From positions 434,001-498,000 of the forward strand of contig CAWIHZ010000005.1 in NCBI GenBank assembly GCA_963835955.1: 64,000 bases of DNA, given 5' to 3'. Shown piece after piece: positions 54,904 through 63,610 of this stretch (position 1 is its first letter; the number at the start of each line of letters is the position of its first letter). This DNA comes from Roseiarcus sp963835955. Its GTDB lineage: Bacteria > Pseudomonadota > Alphaproteobacteria > Rhizobiales > Beijerinckiaceae. The notes below the pieces were generated by a model, which saw only the letters and a list, made by a program, of their open reading frames with translations, was not told where the DNA came from and did not search any database. A program made the position numbers and the translations under genes.

Positions 54904-56259
54904 ATGTTTGATAAGATCCTCATCGCCAACCGCGGCGAGATCGCCCTGCGCGTGCTGCGCGCCGCCAAGGAGCTTGGCATCGCGACCGTCGCCGTCTATT
55001 CGACCGCCGACAAGGAGGCGATGCACGTCAAGCTCGCGGACGAGAGCGTCTGCATCGGGCCGCCGCCAGCCCGCGACAGCTATCTCAACATTCCGGCGAT
55101 CGTGGCGGCGTGCGAGATCACGGGCGCCGACGCCGTCCATCCGGGCTATGGCTTCCTGGCCGAGAACGCCCGCTTCGCCGACATCCTCGAAGAGCACGAA
55201 ATCGCATTCATCGGCCCCAAGGCCGAGCATATCCGCATCATGGGCGACAAGATCGAAGCCAAGCGGACGGCGGCGCGACTCGGAATCCCGTGCGTTCCGG
55301 GCTCCCAGGGCGCGATCGGCGATGCGGAGGAAGCGCTCGGGATCGCCGCCGACATCGGTTACCCGATCATCGTCAAGGCCGCGGCTGGCGGCGGCGGGCG
55401 CGGGATGAAGGTCGCGCATGGACCCGGCGATCTGGCCGATGCGATCGCCCGCGCCAGGATCGAAGCCAAATCCGCCTTCGGCGACGATTCCCTCTATCTG
55501 GAGAAATATCTGAGCAAGCCGCGCCATATCGAATTTCAGGTTCTCGGCGATGGGCAAGGGCGCGCAATTCATCTCGGCGAGCGCGACTGCTCCTTGCAGC
55601 GCAGACACCAGAAAATCTGGGAGGAAGGCCCGTCTCCCGCCCTCAACGCCGATCAGCGGGCCGAGATCGGCGGCGTCGTCGCCAGGGCGATGGCGGAACT
55701 CGGCTATGTCGGCGCCGGGACGATCGAATTTCTCTATGAAGGCGGAAACTTCTACTTCATCGAGATGAACACGCGGGTGCAGGTCGAACATCCCGTCACC
55801 GAGATGATCACCGGGATCGACATCGTCAACGAGCAGATCAAGATCGCCGCCGGCTCGCCGCTGTCGATCGCCCAGCGAGACGTTCGCATCCTCGGCGCGG
55901 CGATCGAATGCCGCGTCAATGCCGAGCACGCGCGCACCTTCATTCCCTCGCCCGGCCGCATCGCCTACTTCCATCCCCCGGGCGGCCTTGGCGTTCGCGT
56001 CGATTCTGCCGCCTATCAGGGCTACGTGATTCCGCCCTTCTACAATTCGCTGGTCGGCAAGCTGATTGTCCATGGCCGCACCCGGACCGAGGCCATGATG
56101 CGCCTGCGCCGGGCGCTCGACGAGTTCATCATCGACGGCATCGAGACGACGCTGCCGCTGTTTCGCACATTGGTCAGAACGCCCGACGTGCAGAACGGGC
56201 AGTACGACATCCACTGGCTGGAGGAATTTCTGAAGAGCGAGCACTCTCTGCACGCCTGA
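54904..56259 (+). CDS. accC: Biotin carboxylase subunit of acetyl-CoA carboxylase
   Basis: The 451-residue ATP-grasp enzyme starts MFDKILIANRGEIALRVLRA and shows VHPGYGFLAENARFAD, the Gly-rich ATP lid KAAAGGGGRGMKV, HLGERDCSLQRRHQK and the catalytic NTRVQVEHPVTEM. It carboxylates biotin on AccB. It lies 54 bp after accB. Confidence 0.97.
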   Translation: MFDKILIANRGEIALRVLRAAKELGIATVAVYSTADKEAMHVKLADESVCIGPPPARDSYLNIPAIVAACEITGADAVHPGYGFLAENARFADILEEHEIAFIGPKAEHIRIMGDKIEAKRTAARLGIPCVPGSQGAIGDAEEALGIAADIGYPIIVKAAAGGGGRGMKVAHGPGDLADAIARARIEAKSAFGDDSLYLEKYLSKPRHIEFQVLGDGQGRAIHLGERDCSLQRRHQKIWEEGPSPALNADQRAEIGGVVARAMAELGYVGAGTIEFLYEGGNFYFIEMNTRVQVEHPVTEMITGIDIVNEQIKIAAGSPLSIAQRDVRILGAAIECRVNAEHARTFIPSPGRIAYFHPPGGLGVRVDSAAYQGYVIPPFYNSLVGKLIVHGRTRTEAMMRLRRALDEFIIDGIETTLPLFRTLVRTPDVQNGQYDIHWLEEFLKSEHSLHA

Positions 56260-56307
56260 CAGCCGACCCACGGGCCGCGGAGGCTGGAGAGCCTAACGCC
56301 AGTTCGC

Positions 56308-57162
56308 TCAGCTCAACCGTTGCAGCGCCGCGCGCGCCGCGCCATTGTTGGGATTGACCAGAACCGCGCGCTGATAGGACTCGACCGCCTTGGGGCGGTT
56401 GTTCAGCTTCTCGTAGCAGTAGCCGAGACCGGCCCAGGCCTCCGATATATTGGCGTTGACGTTGAGCGCCGCGTTGAAGTCCTCGATCGCCTTTTCGTAC
56501 TGGCCGGTCGCCATCAGGCTCTGGCCGCGCGCCTGATAGGGCGCGCCGGCGAAAGGATCGCGATCGATCGCATTGTTGAAATCGGTGATCGCCTGAACAT
56601 TGTTGCCCTGGCGCTGATAAATGAGCCCACGCGCGTGATAGGCTTGGGCGCCTTCCGGGTTGAGCTTGATCGACTGGTCGAGGTCCGCCAGCGCGCCGGC
56701 GAAGTCGTTTTGCGAGCGGCGAAGATTGCCGCGCCCGAGATAGGCGGCGGCGTCGTTAGGATTGACGGCGATCGCCTGATTGAAATCCTGCATCGCCAGA
56801 TTGTTCTTGTTCGTCTGGCGGTAGGCGAGCGCCCGATTGGTGTAGGCGCCCGAGAAATGGGGGTCGAGTTCGATCGAATGACTGAAATCCTGGATCGCGT
56901 TCGAGTACTGCCCGAGTTTGGCGTAAACGACGCCGCGGGTGTTGTAAGCCGACGCGTCGCGCGGATTGCGCTGAATGACGCTGGTGAGCGAGGCGATATT
57001 GGCGGCGTTGTCGGCCTGCGCCCCAGGGGCGGTGTCGACCACCGCGACATGGGTGTCGAAGCCGCCCATGGTCTCGCTGCAGGCGCCGAGCGCCAGCGCC
57101 AGCGCCGCCGCGAATCCGACCCGGGTCCAGGCCGTCCCCAGCCTTGCCATACGTACCGACAT
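56308..57162 (-). CDS. TPR-repeat lipoprotein
   Basis: The 284-residue protein has a lipoprotein signal (AALALALGACSE, lipid on Cys) and about seven 34-residue TPR motifs, such as ASAYNTRGVVYAKLGQYSNAI and AWAGLGYCYEKLNNRPKAVE. It resembles NlpI-like proteins that scaffold murein enzymes, but the exact role is unknown. The ATG at 57162 starts the signal peptide; the much longer open frame upstream is spurious. Confidence 0.88.
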   Translation of the reverse strand: MSVRMARLGTAWTRVGFAAALALALGACSETMGGFDTHVAVVDTAPGAQADNAANIASLTSVIQRNPRDASAYNTRGVVYAKLGQYSNAIQDFSHSIELDPHFSGAYTNRALAYRQTNKNNLAMQDFNQAIAVNPNDAAAYLGRGNLRRSQNDFAGALADLDQSIKLNPEGAQAYHARGLIYQRQGNNVQAITDFNNAIDRDPFAGAPYQARGQSLMATGQYEKAIEDFNAALNVNANISEAWAGLGYCYEKLNNRPKAVESYQRAVLVNPNNGAARAALQRLS

Positions 57163-57308
57163 TCGCGGACCTCCGCGGGGGCGCCCTGACGCGGGCGCAG
57201 GACACTCAAGTGGAAAGGCCGGACACAAGCCCGCAATCGAAACCCGGCCGCATCGAGCGATGCGCCTGACCGGCGAGGCGCTCGCCCCGCGCTGGCCAGA
57301 ACGATGGG

Positions 57309-57560
57309 TCAGCCGGCGGCGCGCGGCGCTCCGGGAACGGGCCTCGGCTTCATCGGCAGCAAGCCTTCGCGCTGCAGTTTCTTGCGCGCGAGTTTGCGCG
57401 CGCGGCGGACCGCTTCGGCCTTCTCGCGCGCCCGCTTCTCTGACGGCTTCTCGTAATGGCCGCGAAGTTTCATCTCGCGGAAAATCCCCTCGCGCTGCAT
57501 CTTTTTCTTCAGCGCCTTGAGGGCTTGATCGACATTGTTGTCGCGAACCAGTACTTGCAC
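57309..57560 (-). CDS. rpsU: 30S ribosomal protein S21
   Basis: The 83-residue basic protein starts MQVLVRDNNVDQALKALKKK and continues REGIFREMKLRGHYEKPSEKR, the S21 signature, with the longer C-terminal tail seen in alphaproteobacteria. Confidence 0.96.
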   Translation of the reverse strand: MQVLVRDNNVDQALKALKKKMQREGIFREMKLRGHYEKPSEKRAREKAEAVRRARKLARKKLQREGLLPMKPRPVPGAPRAAG

Positions 57561-58015
57561 GGCCCATCCTGTGTTGCGAGGCGAAGCCTCGAATGATCTG
57601 GCCTCATACGGCCTGGAAATTAACGAGAGGCGCCAACGCCCGCCGTTCCCTAGAGAAAAAGAATATGGGGCGTTCCGCCGCGCGGCGTTTACCAGAGCCG
57701 CCCCGCCTTGTCCAGACAGCGTTCGATTTCACATTATGTCTATGATCGACGCTTACGGCTACGGCGCGCGTCCGCGAGGTTCGGCGCCGGGCCGAAGACC
57801 TCGCCGCATTTCAGCCGACGAGGGCCTGCTGGCGCAGGTCGCCAATCCCCCATGCGACGGTTTTGCCGCCAAAATGTAGTTTTTGCTTGGCGAGGCGCCC
57901 CCTCATCCTATATGAGCCACGAGTGGCGCGGCGCCGAGAGGCCCCGCGCCGCGAACTTTTCTGGCGGCCGGCGCGGCCGACCGTCAAGAGGTCCGACCGG
58001 AACGGAATCGACAAT
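57561..58015. other. Intergenic region between rpsU and secE
   Basis: This 455-bp gap separates divergent genes. In many relatives a tRNA-Trp gene precedes secE; I find no tRNA fold here. Short open frames have no known motif. Promoters for rpsU and secE-nusG should lie within it. Confidence 0.5.
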
Positions 58016-58213
58016 ATGGCCAACCCGTTCGAATTTATCCAGCAGGTGCGGGCGGAAGCCTCCAAGGTTATCTGGCCGGGGAGGCGCGAGACCCTCGTCA
58101 CCACCGGACTGGTGCTGCTGCTGGTGGTGTTCACCAGCGTGTTCTTCGTCATTGTCGATCAGGTGCTGCGCGAATTCGTGTCGCTGGCGCTCGGCTTCGG
58201 GCGCGGCGGGTGA
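58016..58213 (+). CDS. secE: Preprotein translocase subunit SecE
   Basis: The 65-residue protein starts MANPFEFIQQVRAEASKVIWPGRRET, the SecE amphipathic helix, followed by one membrane helix (GLVLLLVVFTSVFFVIVDQVL). It stabilises SecY and lies upstream of nusG as usual. Confidence 0.95.
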   Translation: MANPFEFIQQVRAEASKVIWPGRRETLVTTGLVLLLVVFTSVFFVIVDQVLREFVSLALGFGRGG

Positions 58214-58280
58214 GACGCGCCCGAGGGCGTGGAGCGCACGGGGGACGAGAGCCGCCGCCGCATCAAATTGGAATCCTGAC

Positions 58281-58812
58281 ATGAGCATGCGCTGGTATAT
58301 CGTCCACGCCTATTCCAACTTCGAGAAGAAGGTCGCCGAATTCGATCCGCGAGCAGTCGCATCAACGCGGCCTCGGGGACAAATTCGAAGAAATCATGGT
58401 GCCGACCGAACAGGTCGTCGAAGTGCGCCGCGGGCGCAAGATCAATTCCGAGCGCAAGTTTTTTCCCGGTTACGTGCTGGTCAAATGCGACCTGACCGAC
58501 GAGATCTACCACCTCATCAAGAACACCCCCAAGGTGACCGGCTTCCTGGGAGCCGACAAGAAGCCGATGCCGATCCCCGATCTCGAGGCCGAGCGCATCA
58601 AGGGACAGGTCGCCGACGGCGTCGAGCGGCCGAAAGCGGCGATCCGGTTCGAGATCGGCGAAAACGTGCGGGTGGCGGACGGGCCCTTCGCGTCCTTCAA
58701 CGGCGTCGTCGAGGAAGTCGACGAAGCGCGTTCGCGCGTCAAGGTCGCGGTCTCGATCTTCGGCCGCGCGACGCCGGTTGATCTTGAATTCGGCCAGGTC
58801 GAGAAAACCTGA
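58281..58812 (+). pseudogene. nusG: Transcription antitermination factor NusG, apparent single-base frameshift
   Basis: The start MSMRWYIVHAYSNFEKKVAE is followed by one extra T near 58341 (GAATTCGATCC where GAATCGATCC is expected). Skipping it gives SIREQSHQRGLGDKFEEIMVPTEQVV in parts and a normal NusG to the end, including the KOW motif IGENVRVADGPFASFNG. The gene length is 3n+1. Because nusG is essential in most bacteria, and everything else in it is conserved, the insertion is most likely a sequencing or assembly error, and the gene functional. Confidence 0.9.
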
Positions 58813-58938
58813 GGGCGGACTTTTTGCCTTTCATTGACCGCCATGTTGATCGCGCGGCGCTTCATGGTATGAGCCATTGGCATGAAAAAATGCGGCGCCC
58901 GGGTCGACGGCGCCGACAAAATTGGAAGGACAACGCCC

Positions 58939-59247
58939 ATGGCCATGCTGGTCGCCGTTTACAAGACGCCAAAAGACACAGCCGCGTTCAACGCCTATTA
59001 CTTCGCCAAGCATGTGTCGGTCGCCAAGACCATTCCGGGTCTGCGCAGCTATCGGGTGAGCGACGGCGCGGTCGGGCTGCCGGCCGACCCCGGCGGCGTG
59101 CATCTCGTCGCGCTTTTGGAGTTCGACAGCGCCGAGGCAATCCAGAAAGGATTCGCCTCGCCGCAGGGTCAGGCGACGGCGGCCGATCTCGCCAATTTCG
59201 CCGACGGCGGCGTCGACTTGATGGTGTTCGACACCAAAACCGTCTGA
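58939..59247 (+). CDS. EthD-family protein
   Basis: This 102-residue small alpha/beta-barrel protein has MLVAVYKTPKDTAAFNAYYFAKHVSVAKTIPGL in parts, with the conserved Tyr/His pair of EthD dimeric barrels, and LLEFDSAEAIQKGFASPQG. Family members assist oxidative degradation steps, but this one has no such neighbour. In many relatives rplK follows nusG; here it does not. Confidence 0.85.
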   Translation: MAMLVAVYKTPKDTAAFNAYYFAKHVSVAKTIPGLRSYRVSDGAVGLPADPGGVHLVALLEFDSAEAIQKGFASPQGQATAADLANFADGGVDLMVFDTKTV

Positions 59248-59296
59248 GCGTGAACGGATCTCGCGGCGGCGGGCGGGGAGGGCGGAGCGTCCCGTT

Positions 59297-60190
59297 TCAG
59301 TAGCGCCACCTTTGCGCCGTCGAGATCAGGAAATCGCGGAAGGCTTGCACGCGGGCGACATTCTTCAGTTCCTCCGCGTAGACGAGAAAGCAGTCCATTT
59401 CGGGCATGTCGGCCTGCGGCAGCAGACGGACGAGCCCAGATCCCGGCTGAACGCAATAGTCCGGCAGAACGGCGATGCCGACCCCGTGCTCCACCGCTCG
59501 CGTCATCGCTCCGAGATTATTGACGGAAATCTGCGGCGTGCGTGGATTCTTGGGGTCGCGCCCCAGGCTCAGGAGCGAGTTGAGATCATAGAGCAGATGC
59601 GTCGCCGTTGATGCGCCGAACGCGACCAGATGGTGCGCGTCGAGCTCTTCGACGGTCCGCGGCTGGGGGTGCTTCCTCAGATACTCGGCCGACGCGTAGG
59701 CGTGGAAATGCACGGTGAACAGCCGGCGGCGGATCAAGTCCGGCTGCATCGGCTCGCGCAGGCGCAGCGCCACGTCCGCTTCGCGCATGCCGAGGTCGAG
59801 GTCGGCGTCCGACAACAGCAATTGCAGCTTGACCTCGGGGTAGAGCTCGACGAACTCGCCCAGCCGCGGCGCCAGCCAGTTCGCGCCCAGGCCCAGCGTG
59901 GTGGTGACGCGCAATTCGCCATGCGGTTTCTCCCGGCTATCGATCAGCCGGCTGCGGACCGCGTCGAGCTTGAGGACGACGTCGCGCACGGCGCCGAGCA
60001 GCATGTCGCCCTGTTCGGTCAGGATGAGGCCGCGCGCGTGGCGGTGAAACAGCGGGGCGCCGAGATCGGCCTCCAGCGTCCCGACCTGACGGCTGACCGC
60101 CGATTGACTCAATCCCAACGTCTCGCCGGCGCGAGTGAACGAGCCGGCGTCGGCGGCCGCCTGAAAGATGCGCAACTTGTCCCAGTCCAT
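59297..60190 (-). CDS. LysR-family transcriptional regulator
   Basis: The 297-residue protein starts MDWDKLRIFQAAADAGSFTRAGETLGLSQSAVSRQV (in parts), the LysR winged helix, followed by an effector domain with VTTTLGLGANWLAPRL. It is on the same strand as and 75 bp downstream of trxB, a pairing common in Hyphomicrobiales. Its targets and effector are unknown. Confidence 0.92.
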   Translation of the reverse strand: MDWDKLRIFQAAADAGSFTRAGETLGLSQSAVSRQVGTLEADLGAPLFHRHARGLILTEQGDMLLGAVRDVVLKLDAVRSRLIDSREKPHGELRVTTTLGLGANWLAPRLGEFVELYPEVKLQLLLSDADLDLGMREADVALRLREPMQPDLIRRRLFTVHFHAYASAEYLRKHPQPRTVEELDAHHLVAFGASTATHLLYDLNSLLSLGRDPKNPRTPQISVNNLGAMTRAVEHGVGIAVLPDYCVQPGSGLVRLLPQADMPEMDCFLVYAEELKNVARVQAFRDFLISTAQRWRY

Positions 60191-60265
60191 CGACGTTTCC
60201 TCCGAGCCGGCGCCGACTTATGGCTTCGCCGCGAGTTGCGGCGGCGTTTGGCGCTCGGGGCCAGT

Positions 60266-61243
60266 CTATTCGGCAGCCTCCCGCTCCCGCGCCGGTTCGC
60301 GCGACGCCAGCCAGCGCTCGGCCTCGAGAGCGGCCATGCAGCCGAGCCCGGCGGCGGTCACCGCCTGGCGAAAGATGTCGTCGGCGACGTCGCCGGCGGC
60401 GAATACGCCTTCGACGCTGGTCGCCGTCGAGCCGGGCGTGGTCTGAACGTATCCGTTCGGCTTCAGCGCGACCTGGCCGCGCACCAGTTCGGTCGCGGGC
60501 GCGTGGCCGATCGCGACGAAGACGCCGTCGAAGGCCAGATCCTCGGCGGCGCCGGCGACAATGTCGCGGACCCTCAAACCGGTGAGGCCGCGCGGGTTCT
60601 CAGCCCCCAAAATCGTCTCGACGACGCTATTCCAACGAACCGCGACATTCGGCCGGCCGGCCAGCCGCTCGCTCAGGATTTTCTCGGCGCGGAACAAATC
60701 GCGGCGGTGCAGCACCGTGACCTTGGCGGCGATATTGGAGAGGTAGAGCGCCTCCTCGACCGCGGAATTGCCGCCGCCGATCACGGCGACCGATTTGCCG
60801 CGAAAGAAAAATCCGTCGCAGGTCGCGCAAGCCGACAGGCCGAAACCCTTGAACGCGTCCTCGCCCGGCAGGCCGAGCCATTTGGCCTTGGCGCCCGTCG
60901 CCAGGATGATCGCCTCGGCGGCGATCGTCCGGCCGCTGTCGCAGCGGACGATGAACGGGCGCTGCTTGAGATCGAGCTCCACGACATATTCGGTCTCGAC
61001 CCGCGCGCCCACATGCTCGGCCTGGGCCTGCATCTGCTCCATCAGCCACGGCCCCTGAATCGTCTCGGCGAAACCGGGATAGTTCTCGACGTCGGTGGTG
61101 ATCATCAGCTGGCCGCCGGGCTCGAAGCCGGACAGCAGGAGCGGCTTTAGCAGCGCGCGGGCGGCATAGATGGCCGCGGTGTAGCCGGCCGGCCCGGAGC
61201 CGATGATGACGACGCGCTCGTGCGGGATATGGGACGAAGTCAA
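60266..61243 (-). CDS. trxB: Thioredoxin-disulfide reductase
   Basis: The 325-residue flavoprotein reduces thioredoxin with NADPH. It shows the FAD motif VVIIGSGPAGYTAAIYAARA, the redox site CATCDGFFFRGK, the NADPH motif VAVIGGGNSAVEEALYL and the C-terminal GVFAAGDVADD. I chose the TTG at 61243, which follows AGAGGGGGT at a good distance; a GTG at 61303 would add 20 residues without similarity. Confidence 0.94.
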   Translation of the reverse strand: MTSSHIPHERVVIIGSGPAGYTAAIYAARALLKPLLLSGFEPGGQLMITTDVENYPGFAETIQGPWLMEQMQAQAEHVGARVETEYVVELDLKQRPFIVRCDSGRTIAAEAIILATGAKAKWLGLPGEDAFKGFGLSACATCDGFFFRGKSVAVIGGGNSAVEEALYLSNIAAKVTVLHRRDLFRAEKILSERLAGRPNVAVRWNSVVETILGAENPRGLTGLRVRDIVAGAAEDLAFDGVFVAIGHAPATELVRGQVALKPNGYVQTTPGSTATSVEGVFAAGDVADDIFRQAVTAAGLGCMAALEAERWLASREPAREREAAE

Positions 61244-61395
61244 GTTGACCCCCTCTTGCGCCAGTCTCGGCGGCGAGGCGCAGCCGAAGCGTTCGAGTTT
61301 CACACACCTTATATGGGGCGCGCGATTGCGCTACAACGGCGGCGTTCTCGCGGTCCGGGAATTGTCGCAATCCCTTAACCTCCATGGAGACATCG

Positions 61396-61998
61396 ATGCT
61401 GGTTCTTCGTTCGGCGGGCGCCTCGCCGTTTGCGCGCAAAGTACGGATCGCCGCATCGGCGCTCGGTCTCGAGGACCGGATCGAAATTTCGCCCGCCGAC
61501 ACCAACGATCCGAAGGATTCGCTGACAACGCAGAACCCGCTCGGAAAGATTCCCGCCTTGATACTGGAGAGCGGCGAGGTCCTGTTCGACAGCGCCGTGA
61601 TCGTCGAATATCTCGACTGGCTGGCGGGCGGAGGGAAGATCATCCCGAGCGAGCCCGAAGCGCGCTTTCGCTCGCTGACCCTGCAGGCGCTCGGGGACGG
61701 AATCGCCGAAGCCGCGGTGCTTCAACGCTATGAGCAGACGCTGCGCGAACCGCGCGAGCGCTCGGAGAAATGGGTCGCCCGTCAGGCCGACAAGATCGCG
61801 CGCAGCCTCCGTGTTCTGGAAGCCGCGCCGCCTCCCGTTTCAACCGACGCCGGAACGATCGCGCTCGCCGCCGCGCTCGGCTATCTCGATCTGCGGTTCG
61901 AGGGCGCCTGGCGCAGGGACCATCCTCGCCTCGTCAAATGGCTCGACCAATTCGCCGCCGCCGTCCCGAGTTTCGAGGCCACGCGAAGCCCAGGGTGA
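61396..61998 (+). CDS. Glutathione S-transferase family protein
   Basis: The 200-residue protein has a thioredoxin-like N-terminus with the active Ser in RSAGASPFARKVRI, the cis-Pro strand NPLGKIPALILESG and glutathione-contacting LFDSAVIVEYLD, then a helical C-terminal domain. The ATG at 61396 follows GGAGA; the Met four codons earlier is less likely. Substrate unknown. Confidence 0.9.
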   Translation: MLVLRSAGASPFARKVRIAASALGLEDRIEISPADTNDPKDSLTTQNPLGKIPALILESGEVLFDSAVIVEYLDWLAGGGKIIPSEPEARFRSLTLQALGDGIAEAAVLQRYEQTLREPRERSEKWVARQADKIARSLRVLEAAPPPVSTDAGTIALAAALGYLDLRFEGAWRRDHPRLVKWLDQFAAAVPSFEATRSPG

Positions 61999-62014
61999 CC
62001 CACAAGCGGCGGAA

Positions 62015-62150
62015 GCGCGTCGGCGATCCGTCTGCGCCGATTTCCGCTGTCCATCCGGCGCCGCGTCTCAATCCAGTCGCGCGATTTGACATGCCACTGC
62101 AACTCCGCGTCCGCGGCGTAGACGAGGATGTTCGTGTCGACCACCACCAC
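62015..62150 (-). pseudogene. PIN-domain toxin (VapC-like), truncated
   Basis: The GTG at 62150 begins MVVVDTNILVYAADAELQWHV, the PIN N-terminus with the first metal-binding Asp. Similarity ends after about 40 residues (DWIETRR), where the sequence runs into the end of the GST gene. The remaining acidic residues of the active site are missing, so the toxin is dead. It starts 3 bp after its antitoxin. Confidence 0.75.
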
Positions 62151-62153
62151 GCG

Positions 62154-62381
62154 TTATCGCCCTTCCATGGCCTGGTAGAGGGCGTCCCGGTCCGCGATGT
62201 CGACCAGCGCGCCGCCGCTGTCGAACGTCGGCAGGGGAGGGAGCCTCGCGGGCTTTTTCCGGGTTTGGAAGAGGCCGCGCAGCGCGGTCTCGACCAGTTC
62301 GGACATCGTTCGCCCCTGTCGCGCCGCCTCGCGCTTGAGCTCCGCCATGACCGTGTGGTCGATATTGAGCGTCGTCTTCAT
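62154..62381 (-). CDS. Ribbon-helix-helix antitoxin (VapB-like)
   Basis: The 75-residue protein begins MKTTLNIDHTVMAELKREAA and continues RQGRTMSELVETALRGLF, an RHH/CopG-type DNA-binding domain, with a C-terminal toxin-binding tail (LPTFDSGGALVDIADRDALYQ in parts). Its partner PIN toxin at 62150 is truncated, so this is an orphaned antitoxin. Confidence 0.85.
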   Translation of the reverse strand: MKTTLNIDHTVMAELKREAARQGRTMSELVETALRGLFQTRKKPARLPPLPTFDSGGALVDIADRDALYQAMEGR

Positions 62382-62398
62382 ATGGAAAACCATATCGC

Positions 62399-62593
62399 AT
62401 GGATGGCGATATGGCCAGCCGCGCTGGCGCTGGCGGTGGCATCGCGCTTTCGTCAGCCGCCGGCTACGAGCGGATAGGCGAGACATTGGAATGGGCGCGC
62501 TTTCCCATTCCCGACGCGGCATGGGAGGAACTCGACGCGATCGGCTTCTCCACCGACGACCCGGAGGCCACGAGAGCCTATGTGCTCGGCTAG
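62399..62593 (+). pseudogene. Remnant of an aldo/keto reductase C-terminus
   Basis: The 64-codon frame contains YERIGETLEWARFPIPDAAW followed by EELDAIGFSTDDPEATRAYVLG, which resembles the C-terminal end of aldo/keto reductases (…ARFPIPDALWRDL…). No catalytic domain is present upstream, where the antitoxin promoter lies. The identification rests on a short motif. Confidence 0.4.
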
Positions 62594-62671
62594 GTTCGCA
62601 ACCGGGGGCGCCGAACTTGCGGCGAAGCGCCTCGAAGCTTCTGAACGCTGCTCAGACCGCTGAGACCCGGT

Positions 62672-62812
62672 GAAAGCCGATCCAAGCCCGCGGCAATGGA
62701 ATCCAAGCCCACGGAAGCCGGAGCAAAGCCAGGGGAAGCCGGATCCAAATAGATGTCTTCCGCGAAATGAGCCTTTTCAAGGGTTTAGACGCGAATCCAA
62801 ATGATTTTTTTC
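62672..62812. repeat. 21-bp tandem ATCCAA repeat element, copy 3
   Basis: Units with an exact 21-bp period start at 62680, 62701, 62722 and 62743 (ATCCAAGCCC type; the third is degenerate, AGCAAAGCC). They are followed by GCCTTTTCAAGGG, then GCGAATCCAA and a T-run, as at 25.9 kb. Read on the minus strand the units give heptads such as WIPLPRA and WIRLPLA. No gene lies across them. Confidence 0.8.
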
Positions 62813-63004
62813 TCACGCTCCTTAATCCCGCCAAACCCGTCCCGCCGCCTGCCGGGACAAGCGGCCCCCGAGTTCATCATCAAGGCGATCCTAACATAGG
62901 TTCGGCTTTTCAGGAAGAAAATGTCGGCTCTTATCGCGTTAGCTGTCGGTTCCCAATAATTCGGGCCATTGGGGCCGAAGACCTGCAAGGCTTCAAGGCG
63001 TCCT

Positions 63005-63134
63005 GGCCGGGCTTGTCCCGGCCATCCACGCGGTTGGGCGCGTCGGGCGTCCGGAGAGACAACCGATGGCGAAGAGCCTCGAGACCTTAGGTCCTTGCAG
63101 CGCTGCGGCATGGATGGCCGGGACAAGCCCGGCC
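63005..63134. repeat. Inverted-repeat element (GGCCGGGCTTGTCCCGGCC type)
   Basis: GGCCGGGCTTGTCCCGGCC at 63005-63023 is matched in inverse by GGCCGGGACAAGCCCGGCC at 63116-63134, flanked by ATCCACG and CATGGAT. Each end is itself a palindrome. Elements of this kind are widespread in Bradyrhizobium, Rhodopseudomonas and relatives and are probably non-autonomous mobile or REP-like sequences. Confidence 0.85.
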
Positions 63135-63610
63135 ATGACGACAGGGGATCGAAGGTAAGCAAGCGATTGCGGCCGACCAATAGCTAACGCGAAAAGAGCC
63201 AAAATGTCGCCGCCGGCCGCCATCGGCGGCGGCGGGCCGCCGGCGCCGGAATGCGTCAATCTACTTCCGAAAGAGAGCGGCGCTGGCTCCCTGGCGCGCG
63301 GCGGCGAGGGAGTCGCGGGGCAGTGCGCCACGCTTTTGGGAACACTATTATCTTTCGCGGTTCGGCGTGAGATTCGGCCAGACAATCCCGCGCACGGCGC
63401 GAAAAAGCCGGCGATCCGCAAGTGGGCGTCGGCCGCGCCGCAGGATTTCAATTTCGTATCAGCGCCGAAGACACTGACGGCGCCCCGAACGGCGTCAGCC
63501 GGCCAAGAAAGTTGATTGTTATGGAGAATATCCGCTCTCGATCAGGCGCGCTTCCAGAGCGATTCCGACTCCGCGGCTTGGTTCTGCGGTAGCCTGGATC
63601 GCGCACCGGA
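63135..63610. other. Intergenic region, no gene seen
   Basis: This 476-bp stretch between the inverted-repeat element and the LUD-domain gene shows only short GC-biased frames without motifs or ribosome binding sites. Confidence 0.5.

Noticed and set aside
57561..58015. Expected tRNA-Trp before secE
   Set aside because: No cloverleaf, T-loop or CCA end could be found in the gap.
57863..58213. Longer SecE starting at 57863
   Set aside because: The added 51 residues have no similarity to SecE; the ATG at 58016 gives the exact family start.
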